From the NCBI GenBank assembly GCA_047634015.1, contig JBLIDB010000239.1:1-7379 (forward strand): a stretch of DNA of 7,379 bases, given 5' to 3'. This stretch comes from JAJRXG01 sp047634015 (GTDB lineage: Bacteria > Bacteroidota > Bacteroidia > Chitinophagales > Saprospiraceae). Each line of letters opens with the position of its first letter. The stretch's first letter is position 1. Of the stretch, positions 1-7,379 are shown one piece after another. The notes beneath the pieces were generated by a model that saw nothing but the letters and a program-made list of their open reading frames with translations, was not told where the DNA came from and did no database searches. The position numbers and the translations under genes were made by a program.

Positions 1-2185
1 TAGCATTTATAGCTCTTCTAATATAGGCTTCTGAAGTATAATTTGTTGTGGTCAACGAAGCTGCAAGATCTTGGATGGCACCTGGAATCGAAACATCATC
101 ATTTATTGCCCTGGCAGCTTCTGTTACTACCAACTCATCACTATCATTTAGAAACGACGATACTGCCGAACTTCTGAGCATTCTAAGCGCTACAACAGCT
201 CCAATGCGTACATGCTTCGAGGAATTATCCGAAAGGACTTGTAAGTCTTCAGGAGAGGCAAGCTTAGAAAGCGCATATATGACAGCATGTCTTAAATGTG
301 GATCGGATTCTTTTATGGACGCTAGCATATCAATTAGGATAGAAGTAGCTCCTTTATTTTCTAATTTTCGGATGGCTTCTGTGGCTAACAACTGAACACG
401 AGGATTGGGACTTTCTAATAAAGGAAGTACATCTGCATATGCATCTTTATACTTTGCGTCACCTATTACCTTAGCGACTTGTGCTTGTATTTCTATGTCC
501 TTGTCAGATAGAAGGGGTAGGATGTCATTAAGTATTGATGCTTGTTTTCTACCTAATTGCCCCAGGCCCCAGATTGCATGAATCCTTTGCATTTGAGAAG
601 TGCCCTTTATAGCTAACTTTTTGAGTATATCTTCTTCTTTTCTTTTTACTAATTCGAATTGTGCCGCTAATCTTACTCTTTGATCAGGATAAGATAAATG
701 CTCTTCTAGTTCTGTGTTATCTAAGTCTTTCGCTCCTTCAATTAGAATCTCCTGTGTCCTTTTAGCCAAAGGATGTTTTCGGGCTTCATCACTATCTATT
801 TTCCAGATTCTACCTTCTGGTTTTTTATCGTAACTATCTTTCCAATCATTGAGGTACAGTCCACCATCAGGGCCAAATGTAATTCCCGTCGGGACTATTC
901 CGCCAAGAATATCTTGAATGGAGTCAATAGCAAAGGAAGCTCCTTTAGGGGATAGACGAAATGCTTGAATTTTAGAACTGGCAGAAGACGCTGTGAAAAA
1001 TGAAGCAAAGAAATATCCGTTCCAATCTTCATTCAGCGCCGTTCCCGGATTGTAGGCAAGCCCCGCAGGTCCATTATAGGCCAGTGCTACTGGAGGCAGC
1101 AGGTAAGCGGCTTGTCCATCGAAATGAGGCACAGATAGCATTTCGTCCATCCAAATCTTATATTGCTCATTAGGCAAGTTGTATTTTCCATATTGCCAGT
1201 GAATTCTCCAGCCGGAATCAGAACCTTCGAGAATGTGAACATAGCGCTCATGCTCACCAGGGTGATCACCGTCATTATCCACTGAAATCAGATTGCCATA
1301 TGCATCAAATGCTAAATCCTGAGGGTTACGCAACCCGTGGGCAAATACTTCGAGATCACTTCCATCAGGATTAGCACGCATTACAGCTCCTTCATGAGGA
1401 TATGCATATCGTCTTCCTTCTTGATCTACGGTGTTAACTCCCATGTCTCCTATGGACCAATATATCTTGCCATCGGGCCCTATTGTGAGTCCAGACATGT
1501 CATGGCCAGCATATGCAATATGGATGCCATACCCATAACTTAGAGATTCTCTTTGATCTGCATGCCCATCATTATTTGTATCCTTTAATTTCCATAGATC
1601 TGGAGCTGCAGTAAGGTATATTTCATCATCATAGCTCAATATTCCTGCTGCTATCCCCGTAAGCATTCCATTAAACCCATCTGCATATAATTCTGATCTG
1701 TCAGCGCGACCATCGCCATCACCATCCCAGATACGACGTATGTATTCAGATTGTACCGAGAGATCGCGGTAATCTCGAATACTATCTTTGTTAAAATCAT
1801 CAAGCCATGTGTTTTCATCACTCAGAGAAGTGGCCATCTTCGCCATATGAAAGTCACGCGTGTCTTCCATAGTCTTTAGTCCTAAGTCTTCATACTTCCA
1901 GTCTGGATGCTGCCGTATATCGATGTCTGAACTCTTACGCCTTGAAGTTTCGGCAACAAATGCTACTCCTTGATTATTTATGGTAAGAGCTACCGCATTG
2001 GATAGCAAAGGGCCTGGAGCCCAAAGTTTTATAGCTAATCCGTCGGCAAGAATTGGTGTGATTTGCTGTTCTTCGCCAAAGGCATCGTTGTCAACAATTT
2101 TGAGCGTATTTTGTTTTTTGTCCTCTTGGCAGCTATTTAATAATGACAGACTAACGAAAAGAAGAACTATATTTTTTAATTTCAA
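1..2185 (-). CDS. PVC-type membrane-bound dehydrogenase lipoprotein with HEAT repeats (partial, 3' end off the left edge)
   Basis: The minus frame is open for 728 codons from a TTG at 2185 to the window edge, so the C-terminus is missing. I chose TTG because it gives a lipoprotein signal peptide with lipobox LLNSC (Cys18). The frame continues upstream only to a stop at 2252-2254 and has no ATG there. Residues about 42-465 look like the six-bladed propeller of the Pirellula/Verrucomicrobium-type putative membrane-bound dehydrogenase family (sorbosone/glucose dehydrogenase-like). Visible marks are FVAETSRR (76-83), the DLGLKTMEDTRDF segment (100-112), two Asp-rich Ca-site-like loops (DGDGDGRAD 154-162, DTNNDGHAD 202-210), HGLRNPQDLAFD (283-294) and SDSGWRIHWQYG (322-333). 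Residues about 490-728 are helical HEAT-like repeats such as HLRHAVIYALSKLASPED. Family members often end in a CxxCH cytochrome c domain, which would lie beyond the edge and is not seen here. The likely role is a surface- or periplasm-anchored oxidoreductase; the substrate is unknown. Confidence 0.88.
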   Translation of the reverse strand, partial: MKLKNIVLLFVSLSLLNSCQEDKKQNTLKIVDNDAFGEEQQITPILADGLAIKLWAPGPLLSNAVALTINNQGVAFVAETSRRKSSDIDIRQHPDWKYEDLGLKTMEDTRDFHMAKMATSLSDENTWLDDFNKDSIRDYRDLSVQSEYIRRIWDGDGDGRADRSELYADGFNGMLTGIAAGILSYDDEIYLTAAPDLWKLKDTNNDGHADQRESLSYGYGIHIAYAGHDMSGLTIGPDGKIYWSIGDMGVNTVDQEGRRYAYPHEGAVMRANPDGSDLEVFAHGLRNPQDLAFDAYGNLISVDNDGDHPGEHERYVHILEGSDSGWRIHWQYGKYNLPNEQYKIWMDEMLSVPHFDGQAAYLLPPVALAYNGPAGLAYNPGTALNEDWNGYFFASFFTASSASSKIQAFRLSPKGASFAIDSIQDILGGIVPTGITFGPDGGLYLNDWKDSYDKKPEGRIWKIDSDEARKHPLAKRTQEILIEGAKDLDNTELEEHLSYPDQRVRLAAQFELVKRKEEDILKKLAIKGTSQMQRIHAIWGLGQLGRKQASILNDILPLLSDKDIEIQAQVAKVIGDAKYKDAYADVLPLLESPNPRVQLLATEAIRKLENKGATSILIDMLASIKESDPHLRHAVIYALSKLASPEDLQVLSDNSSKHVRIGAVVALRMLRSSAVSSFLNDSDELVVTEAARAINDDVSIPGAIQDLAASLTTTNYTSEAYIRRAINA

Positions 2186-2299
2186 ATGAAACGAATTATT
2201 ATGTACGACAAAAATGATTGATTTGGTGCCTTTCAGAAATACAGCTTGAAGTTAATAGAAAATTCTTTGCTTTATGTAATTTCTAATGTGTTACTATAT

Positions 2300-2324
2300 T
2301 CACGAAATAATTCAATCTTCGTGA
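2300..2324. promoter_or_regulatory. Inverted repeat in the divergent spacer, possible operator
   Basis: TCACGAA (2300-2306) and TTCGTGA (2318-2324) are perfect 7-bp inverted arms separated by 11 bases. The pair sits 18 bases upstream of the SemiSWEET start and 115 bases upstream of the divergent lipoprotein start. Arm length, spacing and position fit a dimeric regulator site. It could equally be a chance palindrome or a 5'-UTR hairpin. No regulator gene is present in the window. Confidence 0.3.
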
Positions 2325-2342
2325 TTAAATTTTTAAAACTTT

Positions 2343-2642
2343 ATGGATTTTTTAGATTTTATTCCCAAATCAATCTTTGAAACTATGGGCGTAGTAGCTG
2401 GTTTAGGAGTCTCATTTATTGTGCTATCTCAGATCATCAAGGAATATCGATCCCAACAGGCATCAACACTTACATTCGGATTCTTGTTTGGATGGTTGTT
2501 TATCTATACTTTTTGGTGTTTTTACGGCATTAGAATGGGAACCATTGCCATATGGATGAGCAATGCACTGGCCATTATTCTTCAGATTATATTATGTATA
2601 GTCGTACTTCGGAAAAGGTCCAGAAGAGATCTATCGGCTTGA
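2343..2642 (+). CDS. SemiSWEET-type (PQ-loop/MtN3) three-helix transporter
   Basis: The 99-residue protein has the length and layout of bacterial SemiSWEETs, which form dimers and move sugars through the inner membrane. Three hydrophobic segments are visible at about 14-31, 43-62 and 67-89, followed by a basic tail (RKRSRR) that should stay in the cytoplasm. The family-style pattern is present: a PQ-like position at the end of helix 1 (here Ser29-Gln30, LSQIIKEYRS), a Ser/Thr start to helix 2 (ASTLTFGF), W58..FYGI at the end of helix 2, and a conserved-type Asn74 in helix 3 (MSNALAI). The Pro of the PQ motif is replaced by Ser. The ATG is the natural start. The gene lies divergent to the large dehydrogenase lipoprotein and is followed by 360 bases without a gene, so it is probably monocistronic. 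The substrate cannot be told from sequence. Confidence 0.75.
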   Translation: MDFLDFIPKSIFETMGVVAGLGVSFIVLSQIIKEYRSQQASTLTFGFLFGWLFIYTFWCFYGIRMGTIAIWMSNALAIILQIILCIVVLRKRSRRDLSA

Positions 2643-3002
2643 ACTGAGATGTTTTAGTGTTCTTACCGAATATGATGGAACTCTTACGATCAACAAGATC
2701 AAGTCAAGTATTATCAAACCCCATTACCTCATATTGGTATAGGATTAAAAATGGAACTGTAAGGCTTCTTGTTGGCCCTAACTCCGATATCAATATCACT
2801 TCACAACACAGGCATGAGTGGCCATATCAAGAAATCCCGTAGGTGGAACATTATTTTTTTTAAAATAACAAGAGTTTCGATTGCTCCCACTACAGTCAAT
2901 TCATTCCTAAAAATCAGTTTTAAGTAAGTTGATTTCGTGTTATGAGTAAGAATCCAAATACTGCATTAAACACTTATTAGTTATCTTGCCTCATAAAAAC
3001 CC
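2643..3002 (+). other. Intergenic stretch without a supportable gene
   Basis: These 360 bases separate the SemiSWEET gene from the downstream lipoprotein. The only start-to-stop frame of note runs from a GTG at 2657 to 2842. Its 61-residue product has no signal peptide, membrane helix or recognisable motif, so I do not call it. The frame starting at 2676 is open to 2759 and again from 2763 to 2924, interrupted by one TAA and lacking a start at its beginning. It could be a faint coding relic, but I recognise no family. There is no tRNA, no strong GC-rich hairpin and no direct repeat that I can see. Confidence 0.5.
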
Positions 3003-3770
3003 GTGAGAAATCTTTGCTCCTTTTGTTTTGTAATCCTTTTAGTCTTGTTGGGATGTTCTCCCAAAATGGGAACTAATCTCATGGAATCAGGATATTCAGA
3101 TGAGACCGCAATGAATATTGTGAAGGCATCTATTAACACCAGTGGAGGCATGGATACTTGGGGAATGATGAAGGAGCTATCTTATAATAAGGATTTTAAA
3201 CTTTTGGACAGCCTTGGCAACGTAGCGAAAGACTTTCGTCAAATACATAAATACAAGTATAATCCTCTTCATATTCATATTCAATCGATCGAGAATGGAG
3301 ATACGATAATTACAGAGCTTGTAAATGAGGAGTATAGCAGATCAATTAATGGTAGGAAGATAAAAGTAAACCCCGAAGCACTTGCTAAAAGCATAAATAC
3401 CTCCACTTATGTTGTCGGGATTCCTTTCAAGTTAATGGATCCTGGAACTGTATTAAAGTATGAAGGAGAATTAAAATTAGAAAATGATAAAATGGTAGAT
3501 GTTGTAAGTGCTTCTTATAACGCTGATAAGTATGTAAATCATAGTACCACAGATCTTTGGAAATACTATTTCGATAAGGAGGATAGGAGAGTGCTAGGTA
3601 ATTGGGTTCAGACCTCGGATCACTATAGCATGCTCGAAAATGAAACATATAAGGAAGAAGGAGGAATCCTATTCAATGAAAAACGCAAGAGCTATAGAGT
3701 CGATGAACATGGCGAAAAATTGTTTCTTAGAGCGGCTTATAAATACTATAATTATAAAGTAAAGTTTTAG
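3003..3770 (+). CDS. DUF6503-like lipoprotein
   Basis: The 255-residue protein starts at GTG 3003; an in-frame TAA at 2994-2996 rules out a longer form. Residues 1-18 form a lipoprotein signal with lipobox LLGC (Cys18), so the mature protein should be lipid-anchored in the cell envelope. The body matches the pattern I know from DUF6503-type Bacteroidota proteins, which have a LolA-like beta-sheet fold: SGGMDTW (47-53) followed by LSYNKDF (59-65) near the N-terminus, then GIPFKLMDPGTVLKYEGE (139-156), and later DLWKYYFDKEDRRVLG (184-199). No catalytic residues are evident and the molecular role is unknown; carriage of a hydrophobic ligand is a guess from the fold. The stop lies only 8 bases before the end of the opposing TPR remnant. 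No clear terminator follows. Confidence 0.7.
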   Translation: MRNLCSFCFVILLVLLGCSPKMGTNLMESGYSDETAMNIVKASINTSGGMDTWGMMKELSYNKDFKLLDSLGNVAKDFRQIHKYKYNPLHIHIQSIENGDTIITELVNEEYSRSINGRKIKVNPEALAKSINTSTYVVGIPFKLMDPGTVLKYEGELKLENDKMVDVVSASYNADKYVNHSTTDLWKYYFDKEDRRVLGNWVQTSDHYSMLENETYKEEGGILFNEKRKSYRVDEHGEKLFLRAAYKYYNYKVKF

Positions 3771-3778
3771 CCTAAGTT

Positions 3779-4110
3779 TTAAAGACGCTTAAGAAGTTGA
3801 GTGATGTTTTTACCCAACGCAGTAGAATCGCTTACCTTTTCCTTTAATTTGACCAAAATATTTTGGCTTGGACAGTATTATTATTTTGTAAGTAGTTTAA
3901 TGCCAAATACCACTCTATGTTGTGTTGGTACAAATATGAGACAGAGGTTGACCGATAAGGTTCTAATACATCAATTACTGAAACAGGATTCGATCTTTCC
4001 AAATGCGAAATAGCTTGGTAGAGATCTTTCATAGGACGCGGAAGCTCTTCAGAGTTAGAGGCTGCTATAAGGGGGTGGAACGTTTGAATTGGAAGGTGAG
4101 CGACCGAATA
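3779..4110 (-). pseudogene. C-terminal remnant of a TPR-type protein, frameshifted
   Basis: On the minus strand a frame is open from 4110 to a stop at 3844-3846. It encodes an amphipathic helical stretch with the style of a tetratricopeptide-repeat C-terminus: MKDLYQAISHLERSNPVSVI, then HNIEWYLALNYLQNNNTVQA and KIFWSN. A second frame picks up at once (LKEKVSDSTALGKNITQLLK, then RL and a stop at 3779-3781), which is exactly how such TPR proteins end. Adding one T near 3846-3849 (AATTA back to AATTTA) joins the two into one reading frame of about 110 residues. The N-terminal part of the gene is missing: the frame meets a stop at 4111-4113, where the opposite-strand remnant begins. Such proteins are often about 200-250 residues in Bacteroidota. 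The short hypothetical protein one might call here (3844-4032) is thus a fragment, not a gene. Confidence 0.6.
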
Positions 4111-6541
4111 TTATTGCGCCCTATACACATACTTTATCAGCAGAGGGACACGATCTGGAAACTACTAATATTGATATCGCAGAACAAGACTTTATAGTTG
4201 CCGGCGAGAACCCCAAGGGTCAGAGTTTCTTCACTGTATCCCCACAAGTGCCGTTATTTGTTCTTCATGATCCACCTACGGATGGAGGCTATAGTTTTTT
4301 AGGAAAAGAATAAGACCAGGACTTTTGGAATGCGAACTTTTTCTAAAAAAATCAGAAGGCAGCGGAGCTTGGGGTGAATTAAAATTAGGATTATCAGGGG
4401 ACGTTACCTTTGGGGTTGGAGTTGAATCCGGATATAGTCTTGCTTTTTGGGGAGCCATTGATAGGGATGTTTCTGGTTCAAGAACTACCACTTCTGCTAC
4501 AGAGACTGTATTCAGTATGAGTACCAATGAGAGATATGAGACTTCTAATACTACTAATGGTGATGATGCGGATGTATTTGTCAGTGGAGCTGTGAATTAC
4601 TCATATTCTAAAACTGATAAGCTGGAGTATGATTTTATGACCTGTGATGTCACTCTCAGTAAAAGTGCGACATTTAATCCTGATTCCATAAGTACATTTT
4701 TTAGTTATTCTACTATCGGAGTAAAAGATCAGATTAAGGTATTACAAGATCTTAAGGATATTGATTTGGCTTCAGCTAATCCAACCCATCCTGCATTATT
4801 TTACGAAAGTCAGATTTCAGCCTGGGAACAAATGCTACAGCTAAATCAAAAAACAAAGCAGAGACTATAGCCAGAGGTGGAGGGCAAAACATATCCATAA
4901 ATGGAGGAATTACTCAATCCTTTTCTAAAACGATTAGTGCAGATACAAATACAAGTATAGAAACACTTATAGAACTTGATGAGGAATTGGGTCTTGCTGC
5001 AGGATTTGAAATTGCTGATTCCGGTTTGCAAGGTAGAGCCTATTTCAAATTGAGACAGGAATTCACTCCCAAAGACAATCCAGCTACAGATACGGTTGAG
5101 ACAAACTCAACTACGTCAGGGTATGTCTTCTTTAATGATGAAGACAATGACAGATTTAGGATCGATATTTATGAAGATCAGCAGTTTGGGACACTGCTAT
5201 TTGATATGACAGCATCTACAACAAGCTGTCCGAATGAATTGTGGGATCCAATGAATCCAGGTGAGCGTACCAATGAATTTGCAATAACGCCGAAAGCCGG
5301 ATTTCCAGTTCAAGCCGTAAATGTTGTTCCCAATATTGGTCAAGAGTTTAAAATTGTAGTTAAGAACAATAGCCTGCTGAACGCTACAAATTTTGTGGTG
5401 TATCAAGATGCGGTTTTCAATTCAAATGGCGCATTGATTCTTATACAAGGACAGAGTGGCCAAGTTACCTTGCTCAACATTGGTCCAGGGGATGAAGCTG
5501 AAGTTTCTATTACAATTCGACAAGATCCTGCAATCAAAGTATCTAATCATCAGGTTAGAATCAGAGTTGAGCCTGAGTGTGCCTTCAATGGTAATTTTAA
5601 TCCAGATCGTAATTATAGTCAATCTATAGACCTGAAGGTTACTTTTCTAATTGACTGTAGTAGCATAGATATGATTGAACCAACTAGGAAGGATTGTGAA
5701 TGTGAGTGACAATGGCATACTCCCAATTACTATGAGAAGTTATGATAGGAGTAAGATGAGTAGGTCAGTTTAGAATATCGACCTCCAGGAGCTGCGAGTA
5801 GCACCTGGACAGCGTCACCAACGTTTTCATATAGTCCTGCTCAACTTTCAGATCTGCCAGTAGGTGATACAAAGAACTGGCAGCTCACGGACATTGCAGA
5901 AGATGGGCCAGATGATATTAGACTTACCGTAATATATGATGGTGCGAATACGAATGGTTCAGCGATAGTACCTATGTTAATAGATAGACAGAAGTCTGTT
6001 GTATTTGGAGTGCCAACACCGATTGATGATATTTATGATCAAGCTGCTAATGATGAGATCTCTGTAACCTATAATGAACAATTATGTGATAACGGGGCCA
6101 CTGGGGCCAGTGCTACCATAGTGGATTTGGTAACAGGTGATCAAATACCAGGAATAGTAAGTTGTAGTGGCAATACAATTAAAGTTGTCGAATCAGGTGC
6201 CTCCTTGAACAATCGAGCATCTTCAGCTTACCGTGTAATTTTATCGGGCGTGTCAGACGTCTCTGGAAACCCTGCTGATACGGTACCGTTAGGTATTTAT
6301 AGTAGGTGCTTATGATCCTGCAGAATTAGGCTGTGTTGCTAATTTTGAGATTGTAAATAACAATGAAAATCAAGATGCTATATACGTAAGTACTTACAGA
6401 GCGCTAAATATTACTTCTAATGGACAAATTCCGAATTTTGGAACGAGGTTATATACTGCTCAAAATGACATTGTTTTGAATGCTGGATTTACCGTGTCAA
6501 CAGGTGGGTTTTTTAATGCGGCGATTGGAGCTTGTAATTGA
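4071..6541 (+). pseudogene. C-terminal remnant of a giant secreted Bacteroidota protein, at least five frameshifts
   Basis: Six consecutive open segments in changing frames read as one protein. 4071-4310 carries VSPQVPLFVLHDPPTDGGYS, the DPPGD.SY-type motif of very large Bacteroidota proteins. About 4311-4830 carries DVFVSGAVNYSYSKTDKLEY and TFFSYSTIGVKDQIKVL. About 4831-5700 runs from NATAKSKNKAET through an Ig-like/CARDB-like portion to EPTRKDC. About 5701-5766 is VSDNGILPITMRSYDRSKM. 5767-6295 is LEYRPPG..STW followed by a Big_5/SbsA-type Ig-like domain (ISVTYNEQLCDN ... YRVILSGVSDVSGNPADT). About 6296-6541 is the C-terminal domain ending NDIVLNAGFTVSTGGFFNAA and IGACN, the end typical of the '3-coathanger stack' type. 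No stop lies inside a segment; every stop sits just after a frame change. At 4829-4832 one extra A would restore WEQNATAKS. The N-terminal part, usually long, and any start codon are absent. Function of the parent family is unknown; it is probably exported. Five separate short genes is the less likely reading. Confidence 0.75.
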
Positions 6542-6639
6542 TGATATTTGAGGATAAATTAGAAGGTCTTATTGCATCTGATTCCATGAAGTAATTTAAG
6601 TGTCAGACTACAATATTATAAAAGTAAAAATCCGATATC

Positions 6640-7317
6640 ATGAAATATTTAATTTGCAACTTTAGTCTGATATTGATATTGAACATACCCCTTTATTCAC
6701 AGGTTCACTCCAATCAAAAGGTTCCACTTAGTATTAATGAAGATGGCACTGCACCGCATACGAGCGCAGTACTGGATCTGCAATCAGAGAATCGTGGTTT
6801 TTTACTCACTCGTATGACCACTGATGCTATTTTAGCAATTAATGATCCTGTTGAAGGATTACAGATTTACAGCCTAGACGAACATTGTAAATATATATTT
6901 ACAAATGTCGGTTGGCAAAAGGACTGCCCGACCTCACTTACTTCCACCGAGAGACACCCAAGAACGGGAAATTGGAGTGATGCGGGAGTCATTCCCGACC
7001 TTCCAGGACCTGGAAGAGGGAGTTCGATATCGTTTGTAATAGATGGCATGGCATATGTTGGACTTGGTCATGGCATTGTTGAGCATATGAATCAAAACGG
7101 TGGAGCCAACGAATATATTGATAGGCCATTAGATGATTTTTATAAAGATGATCCCGTGGATTCTACATGGACACCAATTGCAAGTTTTCCTGATTCTGGA
7201 AAACACGGAGCGGTTGCATTTGTATTGGATGGCGAAGGCTATGTTGGAACTGGGATTAGCGAACAATATTTGACCGGACCATTTTATTCGGGTGGTGTAT
7301 ACAATGGTTCGGAATAA
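6640..7317 (+). CDS. Secreted kelch/galactose-oxidase-like repeat protein, apparently truncated
   Basis: The ATG at 6640 opens a 225-residue frame. Residues 1-20 are a signal peptide with probable cleavage at LYS|Q. Residues 29-100 form the Bacteroidota secreted N-terminal module, with GTAPHTSAVLDLQS (36-49), NRGFLLTRMT (51-60), INDPVEGLQIYS (67-78) and GW (91-92). Residues about 111-225 are kelch-like blades: W112 ... GRGSSISFVIDGMAYVGLG (125-143), then DDFYKDDPVDSTWTPIASFP (165-184) and GKHGAVAFVLDGEGYVGTG (187-205). Kelch propellers normally need five to seven blades; this one stops with VYNGSE after about one and a half. The other frames in the remaining 62 bases do not continue the repeat, so it is a truncated copy or a broken gene. 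It lies 98 bases after the giant-protein remnant on the same strand. Function is unknown; the likely place is the cell surface or outside the cell. Confidence 0.65.
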   Translation: MKYLICNFSLILILNIPLYSQVHSNQKVPLSINEDGTAPHTSAVLDLQSENRGFLLTRMTTDAILAINDPVEGLQIYSLDEHCKYIFTNVGWQKDCPTSLTSTERHPRTGNWSDAGVIPDLPGPGRGSSISFVIDGMAYVGLGHGIVEHMNQNGGANEYIDRPLDDFYKDDPVDSTWTPIASFPDSGKHGAVAFVLDGEGYVGTGISEQYLTGPFYSGGVYNGSE

Positions 7318-7379
7318 AAGAGATGATACTAAAAACATAAATGCGTGAGTTGAATACTTAGATCCAACCTGTAATCACG

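Noticed and set aside
1087..1275. Short ORFs on both strands inside the large minus-strand gene
   Set aside because: They are shadows in other frames of the dehydrogenase lipoprotein, which is open across the whole stretch.
2234..2262. Candidate Bacteroidota promoter for the minus lipoprotein gene (TTTT, 17 bases, TATTTCTG)
   Set aside because: Both boxes differ from the TTTG / TAnnTTTG consensus, so it cannot be told from background.
2657..2842. 61-codon ORF from a GTG after the SemiSWEET gene
   Set aside because: It has no motif, signal or membrane segment, starts with GTG, and competes with another equally open frame; no evidence of coding.
2851..2868. AT-only hairpin TTATTTT-TTTT-AAAATAA, possible terminator
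   Set aside because: The stem has no G:C pair and would be very weak, and it lies more than 200 bases after the SemiSWEET stop; likely chance in an AT-rich spacer.
3801..4197. Plus-strand ORFs of 64-70 codons in this region
   Set aside because: They lie opposite a minus-strand TPR-like reading that has clear repeat character, and their own products look random.
4300..6302. Programmed ribosomal frameshifting to explain the frame changes
   Set aside because: There are at least five changes, in differing directions, with no slippery heptamer plus structure that I can see; decay or sequencing error is far simpler.
6541..6594. 17-codon ORF whose ATG overlaps the stop of the giant-protein remnant
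   Set aside because: Too short to support, no recognisable peptide, and the TGATG overlap can arise by chance.

Overview
The window looks like a chromosomal stretch from a member of the Bacteroidota, probably a Saprospiraceae-like or related environmental lineage. The DNA is AT-rich. Two exported proteins carry short lipoprotein signals (LLNSC, LLGC). One ORF has the Bacteroidota-type secreted N-terminus ending in SAVLDLQSENRGFLLTRMT. Starts include TTG and GTG without a clear Shine-Dalgarno, which is common in this phylum. The lineage call is inference from protein style, not from a marker gene.

Layout. (1) Positions 1-2185, minus strand, hold a large lipoprotein that runs off the left edge. 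It has a six-bladed-propeller 'membrane-bound dehydrogenase' domain (PVC/GSDH-like) followed by HEAT-type repeats. (2) Divergent from it across a 157-bp spacer with a small inverted repeat is a three-helix SemiSWEET-type (PQ-loop/MtN3) membrane protein, 2343-2642. (3) Positions 2643-3002 hold no supportable gene. (4) Positions 3003-3770 encode a lipoprotein resembling the DUF6503 (LolA-like fold) group. (5) Positions 3779-6541 are a wreck of two genes. A minus-strand C-terminal remnant of a TPR-type protein (3779-4110) meets, 5' end to 5' end, a plus-strand remnant of a very large secreted Bacteroidota protein (4071-6541). The latter is broken by at least five frameshifts but ends with an intact C-terminal sorting-like domain. 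(6) Positions 6640-7317 encode a secreted kelch/galactose-oxidase-like protein that stops after about one and a half repeats.

The dehydrogenase/SemiSWEET divergent pair could form a small carbohydrate module, but this rests only on adjacency. The central region reads as genome decay: a deletion that removed the 5' halves of two divergent genes, followed by indels. I see no convincing new defence, mobile or RNA-based system, no tRNA/rRNA, no CRISPR array and no insertion sequence.
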